Shown here one piece after another: positions 8,247 through 13,026 of a stretch of DNA of 13,026 bases. The first letter of the stretch is position 1, and every line of letters starts with the position of its first letter. Under the pieces are notes generated by a model. It had not been told where the DNA came from. It saw nothing but the letters and a program-made list of their open reading frames with translations, and did not search any database. The stretch spans positions 1-13,026 of the forward strand of contig CALRAY010000011.1 in NCBI GenBank assembly GCA_943353705.1, in the 5' to 3' direction. Source of the stretch: Patescibacteria group bacterium UBA4664 (GTDB taxonomy: Bacteria; Patescibacteriota; Saccharimonadia; CAILAD01; BJGX01). Both the position numbers and the translations under genes were made by a program.

Positions 8247-8276
8247 ACTATATCTTACTAATATAAGCTTTGTCAA
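8247..8276 (-). promoter_or_regulatory. Promoter of topA
   Basis: On the - strand, TTGACA (8276-8271, perfect) and TATAGT (8252-8247, 5 of 6) are 18 bp apart. Initiation near 8240 gives a topA leader of about 60 nt. It begins only about 10 bp after the U-tract that ends the upstream RNA gene, so topA is insulated from it. Confidence 0.65.
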
Positions 8277-8286
8277 ATATGCCTGT

Positions 8287-8334
8287 AAAAGAGTTCGGGC
8301 CCCGGCGAGTGCACTATGTGCATCACCGGGGCCC
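8287..8334 (-). terminator. Intrinsic terminator of the structured RNA
   Basis: Arms at 8326-8334 and 8297-8305 pair as 9 G-C base pairs, extended by three more pairs including a G-U and an upper GCAC/GTGC stem with a 3-nt loop. The - strand continues with GAACTC and then four Us (8290-8287). The stem stacks directly on the closing helix of the RNA at 8335. Confidence 0.75.
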
Positions 8335-8634
8335 AAGTTCCTTATGTAAGAGCTATCGTCGCCAACGATAGTAGCTTTAAGGCGGCCAGCCCTACACATC
8401 AAGCGACACGGAAAGGACGAACACAATCCAAGCCACAACCGTCTTCCCACTATTTGCTTGTCTCATCTGGAGACTAAATAGGTGCTCAGGGGTCTGCATT
8501 GACGCGTAAATTAGAATGCTGGCGGGATACCATATGTCACTAATAGTTAGTAGCACATTTAACCGCGTTCGGCTGGTACCCCTTAAGGTAAGGAGTTAAC
8601 CATAGCCTGCACCTAATTATATAAGGAACTTACG
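8287..8634 (-). ncRNA. Large structured RNA of unknown class
   Basis: A promoter at 8641-8669 and an intrinsic terminator at 8287-8334 bound a transcript whose mature body is about 300 nt. The ends close in a perfect 11-bp helix (8621-8631 with 8335-8345). Inside I can pair 8609-8618 with 8476-8485; hairpins 8590-8596/8578-8584, 8470-8474/8460-8464 and 8365-8371/8353-8359; 8557-8568 with 8502-8511 (10 bp, 2-nt bulge); and 8440-8447 with 8410-8419 (8 bp, 2-nt bulge). AATGC (8515-8519) and GCATT (8496-8500) would make a pseudoknot. Several pairs are G-U only when read on the - strand (for example in 8578-8596 and the terminator), which fixes the strand. tmRNA is unlikely (no TTCGA T-loop, no CCA-type acceptor) and so is RNase P RNA (no GAAAGUC or ACAGAA core). 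The reading frame through 8450-8211 has no coding support. Confidence 0.65.
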
Positions 8635-8640
8635 GGCAAT

Positions 8641-8669
8641 ATTATAATATATTAATCTTTAAATTACAA
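8641..8669 (-). promoter_or_regulatory. Promoter of the structured RNA
   Basis: On the - strand, TTGTAA (8669-8664, 4 of 6) and a perfect TATAAT (8646-8641) are 17 bp apart. Initiation near 8634-8633 coincides with the 5' edge of the closing helix, which supports both calls. Its -35 is about 20 bp from the -35 of the divergent + strand promoter. Confidence 0.65.
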
Positions 8670-8689
8670 TACATATATGGAATAGGTAA

Positions 8690-8717
8690 TTGACAAAGTT
8701 ATTAAATAGTATAAAAT
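8690..8717 (+). promoter_or_regulatory. Promoter of the alpha-CTD-like gene
   Basis: A perfect TTGACA (8690-8695) and TAAAAT (8712-8717, 5 of 6) are 16 bp apart, with initiation near 8724. This is one of the best promoters in the window and rules out the in-frame TTG at 8690 as a start codon, since that TTG is part of the -35 box. Confidence 0.7.
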
Positions 8718-8761
8718 ATCCTTTTAGTACCACTATTCGCCTCGGCGAGAAAAGAGATAAA

Positions 8762-9199
8762 ATGCCTCTATCATTGGCAATAACAGATAGAATCAGAGAG
8801 AACATCGAAGAAGCGCTAGAACAGCGCTACATCGATGGCTTCAATAAGGGTCATGAAGTTGGCTATAAGGCTGGTTTCGATGAGGTGCTTAAAGAACTCG
8901 AGGCTCATCTTGATCCGATGACTCCCTCAAGCCCCGCTCGCATTATGGGGGCTGACGAGTTTGAAATCATCGAGGGTCCATTCGTGCCAAAGCCACGGAA
9001 AACCCGTCTCGTGTCTGTAAAAGCCCTCGGGCTATCAAGCAAGACACAAAACGCTCTTACTAATGCTGGAATCACCAAGGTCAAGCAACTGACAGAGATT
9101 TCGGCTACCGAGCTTCGCAAACTTCCTCGTATTGGCAATGTGGCTATTAATGAGGTAGTCGGAGCACTTAAGAAGCACGGACGGTCTCTAAGGGCCTAG
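8762..9199 (+). CDS. Stand-alone RNA polymerase alpha-CTD-like protein
   Basis: This 145-aa protein may act as a free alpha C-terminal domain that touches promoter DNA or regulators; its role is not established. Residues about 83-143 match the alpha-CTD fold: VSVKALGLSSKTQNALTNAG, a helix ITKVKQLTEISATEL, and a helix-hairpin-helix LRKLPRIGNVAINEVVGALKK (119-138), ending HGRSL, very like the LKTPNLGKKSLTEI and RGLSL of alpha. There is no alpha N-terminal assembly domain. Residues 8-50 are a charged helix with a GFNKGHEVGYKAGF segment, possibly a coiled coil for dimerisation, then a Pro-rich linker (52-80). The ATG at 8762 follows a purine-rich GAGAAAAGAG and a clear promoter. It is monocistronic, ending in a strong terminator. 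Other helix-hairpin-helix DNA-binding proteins are the alternative, but the alpha-CTD match is good. Confidence 0.8.
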   Translation: MPLSLAITDRIRENIEEALEQRYIDGFNKGHEVGYKAGFDEVLKELEAHLDPMTPSSPARIMGADEFEIIEGPFVPKPRKTRLVSVKALGLSSKTQNALTNAGITKVKQLTEISATELRKLPRIGNVAINEVVGALKKHGRSLRA

Positions 9200-9212
9200 T
9201 AATAGTTTGTTC

Positions 9213-9255
9213 CCGCTCTAAGCGGCGATTAATCGCTCTGCTTGGAGCGGTTTTT
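9213..9255 (+). terminator. Intrinsic terminator of the alpha-CTD-like gene
   Basis: CCGCTCTAAGC (from 9213) pairs with GCTTGGAGCGG (ending 9250) over 11 bp with one G-U that is valid only on the + strand, and an inner GCGAT/ATCGC stem sits between. Five Ts follow (9251-9255). It lies 14 nt after the stop and just before the end of the convergent dprA gene; the reverse strand has no U-tract, so it serves the + strand only. Confidence 0.88.
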
Positions 9256-9258
9256 CGT

Positions 9259-10110
9259 TTAATTCAATATCCAACTTCCTGCACCAAGATTGCGAATTTT
9301 GCCAGTAATTTCCATAAGGCTTATTATGCTTGCAATACTAACTGCATCAATCTTCGTTTCGTCTATGATTTGCTGGGTCGTAAGTGATTTTTCAGACAGT
9401 AAGCCCATTACTAAGGCTTCTTCTTTGCTATCAGCCTTAGGCTTAACCTTGACGAGCTGGGGGCTTTGCATACCCAAGAAAGCTAATACATCGCTCGCAC
9501 CAGTTATCAGTTGCGCTCCATTTTTAATCAAATTATTTGGCCCTGCCGATCTTAAGCTAGTAATATTACCGGGCACTGCCATGACTGTTCTATTTGCCTG
9601 AATGGCAAAATTAGCAGTAATCAGGCTTCCTGATTTAGCATCGGCTTCGGTTACTATTGTGGCTAGGCTAATCCCGGCAATAATTCTATTGCGTGCTGGA
9701 AAATTAGACCTGTAAGCTTCAGTTCCATTGGCGTATTCGCTGATAACTCCACCACCAGAATCGACAATACTATTAAATAGTCCATGATTGCTTCTAGGAT
9801 AAGGTCTGTCTAGCCCACAACCTAAAACTGCTAAGGTTGCACCCTTGGCGTCTAATACGGCCTTGTGGGCGATAGTATCAATTCCTAGAGCCATACCGCT
9901 AACTATGCAAAAGCCTGAGCTGGCAAGCTCGTAGGCGAGTCTATAGGTTACCTCTTCCCCGTATTTGGTGGGCTTGCGAGTGCCAACAATCGAAACCATT
10001 GGTAGATTAGGAATAGCTCCAGAAAGATAGAGACCTTTGGGTGGGCTAGCTATGTCTCGCAAAATATGCGGAAAACTATTGTCATTATGTGAAATATATT
10101 GTATATTCAT
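9259..10110 (-). CDS. dprA: DprA, DNA-processing protein / RecA loader
   Basis: DprA binds incoming single-stranded DNA during natural transformation and loads RecA. The 283-aa protein has the Rossmann-like core motifs in order: VSIVGTRKPTKYG (39-51), VSGMALGIDTIAHKAVL (70-86), AVLGCGLDRPYP (94-105), FPARNRIIAGIS (137-148), SGSLITANFA (160-169) and VPGN (179-182) with LIKNGAQLI (194-202). A C-terminal winged-helix segment follows (about 228-283, LLSEKSLTTQQIIDETKID). There is no N-terminal SAM-like domain, so it is short compared with longer DprA proteins, while the core is complete. The ATG at 10110 begins right before the core. dprA and topA are neighbours in many bacteria; here they keep the same strand but are separated by the alpha-CTD-like gene and the structured RNA. 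I could not find a convincing promoter for it. Confidence 0.96.
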   Translation of the reverse strand: MNIQYISHNDNSFPHILRDIASPPKGLYLSGAIPNLPMVSIVGTRKPTKYGEEVTYRLAYELASSGFCIVSGMALGIDTIAHKAVLDAKGATLAVLGCGLDRPYPRSNHGLFNSIVDSGGGVISEYANGTEAYRSNFPARNRIIAGISLATIVTEADAKSGSLITANFAIQANRTVMAVPGNITSLRSAGPNNLIKNGAQLITGASDVLAFLGMQSPQLVKVKPKADSKEEALVMGLLSEKSLTTQQIIDETKIDAVSIASIISLMEITGKIRNLGAGSWILN

Positions 10111-10166
10111 ATTCTTGCTTCATCTGGGAGTTAAAAATGTTTATAAAACATAAGAGGTATTTAGTA

Positions 10167-10195
10167 TTGACAATATACTGCTTATGTGATAACAT
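10167..10195 (+). promoter_or_regulatory. Promoter of the long-hairpin RNA
   Basis: A perfect TTGACA (10167-10172), a 17-bp spacer and TAACAT (10190-10195, 4 of 6) with an upstream TG giving the extended -10 form TGnTAnnnT. Initiation is expected near 10202. There is no coding sequence downstream on this strand. Confidence 0.6.
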
Positions 10196-10238
10196 ACTAA
10201 CCGTTCTTTAAATAAGCACATATTTACATGTTTTTTTC

Positions 10239-10314
10239 AAGGGAGTAATCTGCTCCGCGAGGCTTAATCTAAGACTCACCCTCCTTTTAGATCTCGCGAG
10301 CAGATTACTCCCTT
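10239..10314 (+). repeat. Near-perfect long inverted repeat
   Basis: Arms 10239-10261 and 10293-10314 are complementary over 22 bp, differing by one extra C in the left arm, with 31 nt between them. It could also be read as a relic of a small inverted-repeat element, but I see no target duplication at its edges and its position between a promoter and a terminator favours an RNA hairpin. Confidence 0.85.
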
Positions 10315-10385
10315 TAATGCCACGGCCTTATTATTACTATTGATGGTCGCACAAATCCCTCTATGGGGGCTTTAAAGGGAATAAT

Positions 10386-10428
10386 AAACAGATCAGTTCG
10401 AGTTTATACGGCTGGTCTGTTTTTATTT
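10386..10428 (+). terminator. Intrinsic terminator of the long-hairpin RNA
   Basis: AAACAGATCAG (10386-10396) pairs with CTGGTCTGTTT (10412-10422) over 11 bp with one G-U that fits only the + strand, a 15-nt loop, and a T-rich tail to 10428. On the - strand it has a weaker tail (TTTATTATT) and could partly stop transcription leaving pth. Confidence 0.8.
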
Positions 10429-10507
10429 CTATTTTTTGTATTTGTTAAACCTAGCTTAGCAAGCCAAAAATTTAATTGCTAGCATGGAGCGGAATAAACT
10501 TTAAAAA

Positions 10508-11062
10508 TTATTTTATTGAGGTGTGTTCAATGCCATTGTCGAGCGATTCGAGTACTAATTCGCTTGCTTTTAGACATATACCTTCAAGACTTGTAAGCTC
10601 TTCTTTGTTGAACTTTTGTAAGACAAATTTTTCAGTTGGAACTTTCTCCAGCATGCTATTTTTTATCCCTACCCTGAAGCGCGTAAAGTCTGCCCCGACT
10701 TTGCTTATAATATCTTTGAGTCCGTTGTGTCCCCCGCTGCTTCCACCAACTCGCACCCTGATGGTTCCAAAATCCAGTGCCAAATCATCCGAAATAACCC
10801 AGATGTCTGTGGGGTGGATTTTATAAAAGTTTGCAATCTTGACCACACTGTCACCGCTCAAATTAACGAAGGTCTGGGGCTTTGCTAGTATTATGGTTTC
10901 CCCTGCTCGCATAGTGACATAGATATCAGCCTTGAGCTTTTTTTCGAATTTCATGGTGACTTTAATTGTTTTACAAATCTCGTCTATTACCTGAAAGCCG
11001 ATATTATGGCGTGTGCCAGCGTATTCTGTTTCGGGATTACCAATACCTACGATAAGTTTCAT
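10508..11062 (-). CDS. pth: Peptidyl-tRNA hydrolase
   Basis: This enzyme releases peptides from peptidyl-tRNA that has dropped off ribosomes, recycling tRNA. The 184-aa length is typical. It shows MKLIVGIGNPETEYAGTRHNIGF with the catalytic His19 and Asn9, FVNLSGDSV with Asn67, SDDLALDFG with Asp92/Asp93 for the catalytic base region, and GGSSGGHNGLKDI with Asn113, all at the family positions. It starts 15 nt after der, so both belong to one transcript. No strong ribosome site is visible, as for most genes here. Confidence 0.97.
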   Translation of the reverse strand: MKLIVGIGNPETEYAGTRHNIGFQVIDEICKTIKVTMKFEKKLKADIYVTMRAGETIILAKPQTFVNLSGDSVVKIANFYKIHPTDIWVISDDLALDFGTIRVRVGGSSGGHNGLKDIISKVGADFTRFRVGIKNSMLEKVPTEKFVLQKFNKEELTSLEGICLKASELVLESLDNGIEHTSIK

Positions 11063-11077
11063 AATCTATATTATAGC

Positions 11078-12400
11078 TTACTTCTCTTTGTACTTGCTCT
11101 TGAATACCAGTTTAATTGGCATGCCTGTTAGTTCAAAGTTTTTGCGAATCTGGTTTTCGATGTATCTCTGATAGCTAAAATGTATTAAGTCCGGGTGTGT
11201 TCCAAATATACTTAGCTCAATGGGGTTAGTGTTGGTTTGAGTTATATAGTTCATTTTGGCATGAAAACCTCTGGTGGTTACTGGGGGTTGCTTAAGAACA
11301 GCCATTTTAAGCATTTCATTTAGCTCAGTTGTGGGTAATTTAGTATCTCTTCGGCTATTAACTTCAACGATAATTTGCTTTAATTTCTCGAGGTTTTGAT
11401 TCTCCACGCTAGATGTAAAAATAAGCGGTGCCCACCAAACATATTGCAGATTATGGCTTATAGAGCTGCTCATGTCGTGCATTGTATTTTCTTCTTTGTC
11501 TTCAATTGCATCCCACTTCGTAACAACTACTATGAGGGATTTCATTGAATCCTTAACCATGCCTACGATGTGTTCATCTTGGTTCGTAAGTCCTTCTGTG
11601 CCATCGATTAGAACCAAACAAATGTCAGCCTTCTCGATAGCCGATTTGGTTCTCGTGGCTGAAAAGAATTCTATTCCTTTTGATATTTTACCGCGCCTAC
11701 GTAAGCCTGCCGTGTCAAAGAAATCCAATAAAGTATCTTTGTATTTTACTTCGGCCGAATTGACATCGCGCGTGGTGCCTGCGATATCGCTAACTAAAGC
11801 CACATCTTCATTGGCCAGTGAATTGATAAGCGCACTTTTGCCTACATTAGGTCTTCCCAGAATGGCAACCTTGATTGATTCCTTTATTTTTACAGTCTTC
11901 TTTCGGGGTATTTGTTTTACTACTTCATCGAGAAGATCAAGGATGCCCTGGCCATTTTGGGCTGATGCCTGCATGATATTTTCAAAGCCTAGTTTTCGGT
12001 AGTAGCTGAATTCACCGTTAAATTCTTTTTTATCTAGCTTATTGATTAATAAGATAGTATTAAGCTTTGATTTTAAGATGAGCTTTGCAAGCTTTAAATC
12101 ATCTTTGTTTAATTGGCTGGTTCCATCGGCGACAAATATAACCAAATCGCTTGATTTTACAGCGCTCTCTATTTGCAATATAGCCATTTTATTTAGCTCA
12201 TCGGTTGGCTTTGCGAAGCCTGCACTATCGACCAATTCAAATTGAACAGAATTGTGTTTTACGACTCCTCTGTTTTGATCTCTGGTGGTATGAGCGATAT
12301 GCGAAGTAATCGCCTGATTTGAATGTGTCAGACGATTGAATAAAACACTCTTGCCGACATTGGGCTGACCAACTATTATTACTCTTGATAAATTCTTCAT
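11078..12400 (-). CDS. der: Ribosome biogenesis GTPase Der (EngA)
   Basis: Der has two tandem GTPase domains and a KH-like domain and acts in maturation of the large ribosomal subunit. In this 440-aa protein the first domain has G1 GQPNVGKS (11-18), HTTRD (37-41), G3 DSAG (58-61) and G4 NKLD (120-123). The second has G1 GRPNVGKS (182-189), GTTRDV (208-213), G3 DTAG (229-232) and G4 TKWD (294-297), where the usual Asn is Thr. The KH-like domain occupies about 350-440 (NYITQTNTNP, HPDLIHFSYQRYIENQIRKNF, MPIKLVFKSK). Only one base separates it from the upstream carboxypeptidase stop, so translation is probably coupled. Identification is secure. Confidence 0.97.
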   Translation of the reverse strand: MKNLSRVIIVGQPNVGKSVLFNRLTHSNQAITSHIAHTTRDQNRGVVKHNSVQFELVDSAGFAKPTDELNKMAILQIESAVKSSDLVIFVADGTSQLNKDDLKLAKLILKSKLNTILLINKLDKKEFNGEFSYYRKLGFENIMQASAQNGQGILDLLDEVVKQIPRKKTVKIKESIKVAILGRPNVGKSALINSLANEDVALVSDIAGTTRDVNSAEVKYKDTLLDFFDTAGLRRRGKISKGIEFFSATRTKSAIEKADICLVLIDGTEGLTNQDEHIVGMVKDSMKSLIVVVTKWDAIEDKEENTMHDMSSSISHNLQYVWWAPLIFTSSVENQNLEKLKQIIVEVNSRRDTKLPTTELNEMLKMAVLKQPPVTTRGFHAKMNYITQTNTNPIELSIFGTHPDLIHFSYQRYIENQIRKNFELTGMPIKLVFKSKYKEK

Positions 12401-12401
12401 T

Positions 12402-13026
12402 TTATTGCCAAATATAGTTCTTGAAGGACCATTCTACCATATTTTTGCTTTCTTGGAAACGGTCAGGGCTATTTAGTACGATTGTTATGATGCGCCGGCC
12501 ATTGCGCTGGGCGGCCGTAATAAGGCATTGGCCTGCCTCTAAGGTAAAGCCAGTCTTCATTCCAACCACCCCACCTAGCCCTAATATCTTATTGGTGGTA
12601 GTTATGTCGTAGCTTTTGCCAGACAGATTACTTACCTTTGTGTAAGCCGTTGAAGTAATATTTTTGAATGTATCGTTGACCGAGAGGATGTTTGCAATCT
12701 TTAGTAGGTCATTAGCACTGCTTATGTTATTAGGACTAAGCCCGGAAGGCTCCTCGAATTTAGTTTTAGTTAGGCCCCACTGCGTAGCTTTATCGTTCAT
12801 CTTGATACTAAAATTCTCCAAAGATTCGCTATCATAAATTGCAAGCGCATTGGCCGCATCATTGGCAGAGTATATTAATAAAGCTTTAAGTAGTTCACCT
12901 ACTTCAATTTCTTCACCTTCAACCAGTCCCATCTTCTGATCTTCTAGGCCGAGTATAGGCAACTTGCCTACAGTAACTATCTCGCTTGGCTTATGATCCT
13001 CCCTAATTATAAGTGCTGTCATAAGC
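12402..13026 (-). CDS. D-alanyl-D-alanine carboxypeptidase, S11 family (5' truncated by window)
   Basis: This serine peptidase trims the terminal D-Ala of peptidoglycan pentapeptides outside the membrane. The frame is open to the window edge; the ATG at 13022 falls inside the family's SxxK-x-MTAL segment, and the preceding codon is Leu, so the catalytic Ser and Lys lie just outside the window. Counted from that Met, YSANDAANAL carries the SxN motif (Ser52-Ala53-Asn54), EEPSGLSPNNISSANDL is typical of the family, and VVGMKTGFTLEAGQCLITAA carries the KTG triad (156-158). It ends at NYIWQ shortly after the catalytic domain, with no PBP5-like beta domain or C-terminal amphipathic anchor. It is the first visible gene of the carboxypeptidase-der-pth unit. 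Confidence 0.93.
   Translation of the reverse strand, partial: LMTALIIREDHKPSEIVTVGKLPILGLEDQKMGLVEGEEIEVGELLKALLIYSANDAANALAIYDSESLENFSIKMNDKATQWGLTKTKFEEPSGLSPNNISSANDLLKIANILSVNDTFKNITSTAYTKVSNLSGKSYDITTTNKILGLGGVVGMKTGFTLEAGQCLITAAQRNGRRIITIVLNSPDRFQESKNMVEWSFKNYIWQ

Larger units (their letters stand above)
10202..10428 (+). ncRNA. Putative small RNA with a long hairpin, unknown class
   Basis: Between the divergent ends of dprA (start) and pth (stop), the + strand has a promoter, about 230 nt without a reading frame, and an intrinsic terminator. The main element is a hairpin at 10239-10314: a 22-bp stem with one bulged C, a 5-nt one-sided bulge (10262-10266), an 8-bp upper stem (10267-10274 with 10285-10292, one G-U that fits only the + strand) and a 10-nt loop CUCACCCUCC. 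A small hairpin CCCTC/GGGGG (10357-10369) follows. The loop resembles the anti-Shine-Dalgarno end of 16S rRNA. It is not SRP RNA (no GGAAG-AGCAGCC core). A 6S-type RNA or an antisense regulator is possible, but neither is shown. Confidence 0.55.

Noticed and set aside
8211..8450. Reading frame of 79 codons on the - strand
   Set aside because: It lies across the structured RNA, its terminator and the topA promoter, is rich in Cys and Arg, resembles no family, and the region shows helix-forming rather than coding constraints.
8335..8634. tmRNA or RNase P RNA
   Set aside because: Neither strand has a TTCGA T-loop with tRNA-like acceptor ends, nor the GAAAGUC and ACAGAA cores of RNase P RNA. A highly divergent member cannot be fully excluded without a covariance search.
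8690..8692. TTG as the start of the alpha-CTD-like gene
   Set aside because: This TTG is the first half of a perfect -35 box; the ATG at 8762 fits the predicted transcript and a purine-rich leader.
10141..10173. dprA promoter using TTGTCA on the - strand
   Set aside because: The -35-like box is good, but no -10 box lies at 16-18 bp; it overlaps the + strand -35 by palindromy.
10239..10314. MITE, attC or other mobile-element end
   Set aside because: There are no flanking direct repeats, no attC core sites and no transposase or integrase nearby; promoter and terminator signals favour a transcribed hairpin.

Overview
The window looks like an AT-rich chromosomal segment of a Patescibacteria (CPR) genome, most likely Candidatus Saccharibacteria (TM7) or a close relative. 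This rests on low GC with compact genes, a standard genetic code, a DUF87/TraG-type membrane ATPase, a sigma-region-4 protein fused to HARE-type winged helices, and a stand-alone RNA polymerase alpha-CTD-like protein. No 16S gene or marker search was available, so the taxon is an inference.

Layout. At the left, on the + strand, lie the end of murG (cut by the window start) and an ftsQ-like gene, both for peptidoglycan and division. They run into a 333-bp AT-rich gap that holds a nested inverted repeat and a 28-bp site with 11-6-11 dif-like architecture. From there all protein genes but one are on the - strand, so the two sides converge on the gap, as expected near a replication terminus. On the - strand, in transcription order from the right edge, are: a D-alanyl-D-alanine carboxypeptidase (cut by the window end), der and pth (a tight operon); dprA; a roughly 300-nt highly structured RNA with its own promoter and terminator; topA; then the sigma-4/HARE regulator and the membrane ATPase as a two-gene unit.

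Two + strand units break this run. One is a monocistronic gene for a 145-aa protein ending in an alpha-CTD-like fold, with a clear promoter and terminator. The other is a non-coding transcript of about 230 nt between pth and dprA, containing a near-perfect long hairpin and ending in an intrinsic terminator.

Functionally the window combines cell-wall synthesis and turnover (murG, ftsQ, carboxypeptidase), translation and ribosome assembly (pth, der), DNA handling (topA, dprA, membrane ATPase, candidate dif) and transcription accessories (sigma-4/HARE protein, alpha-CTD protein). The least explained elements are the two intergenic RNAs and the dif-like site. No tRNA, rRNA, CRISPR array or insertion sequence was seen.
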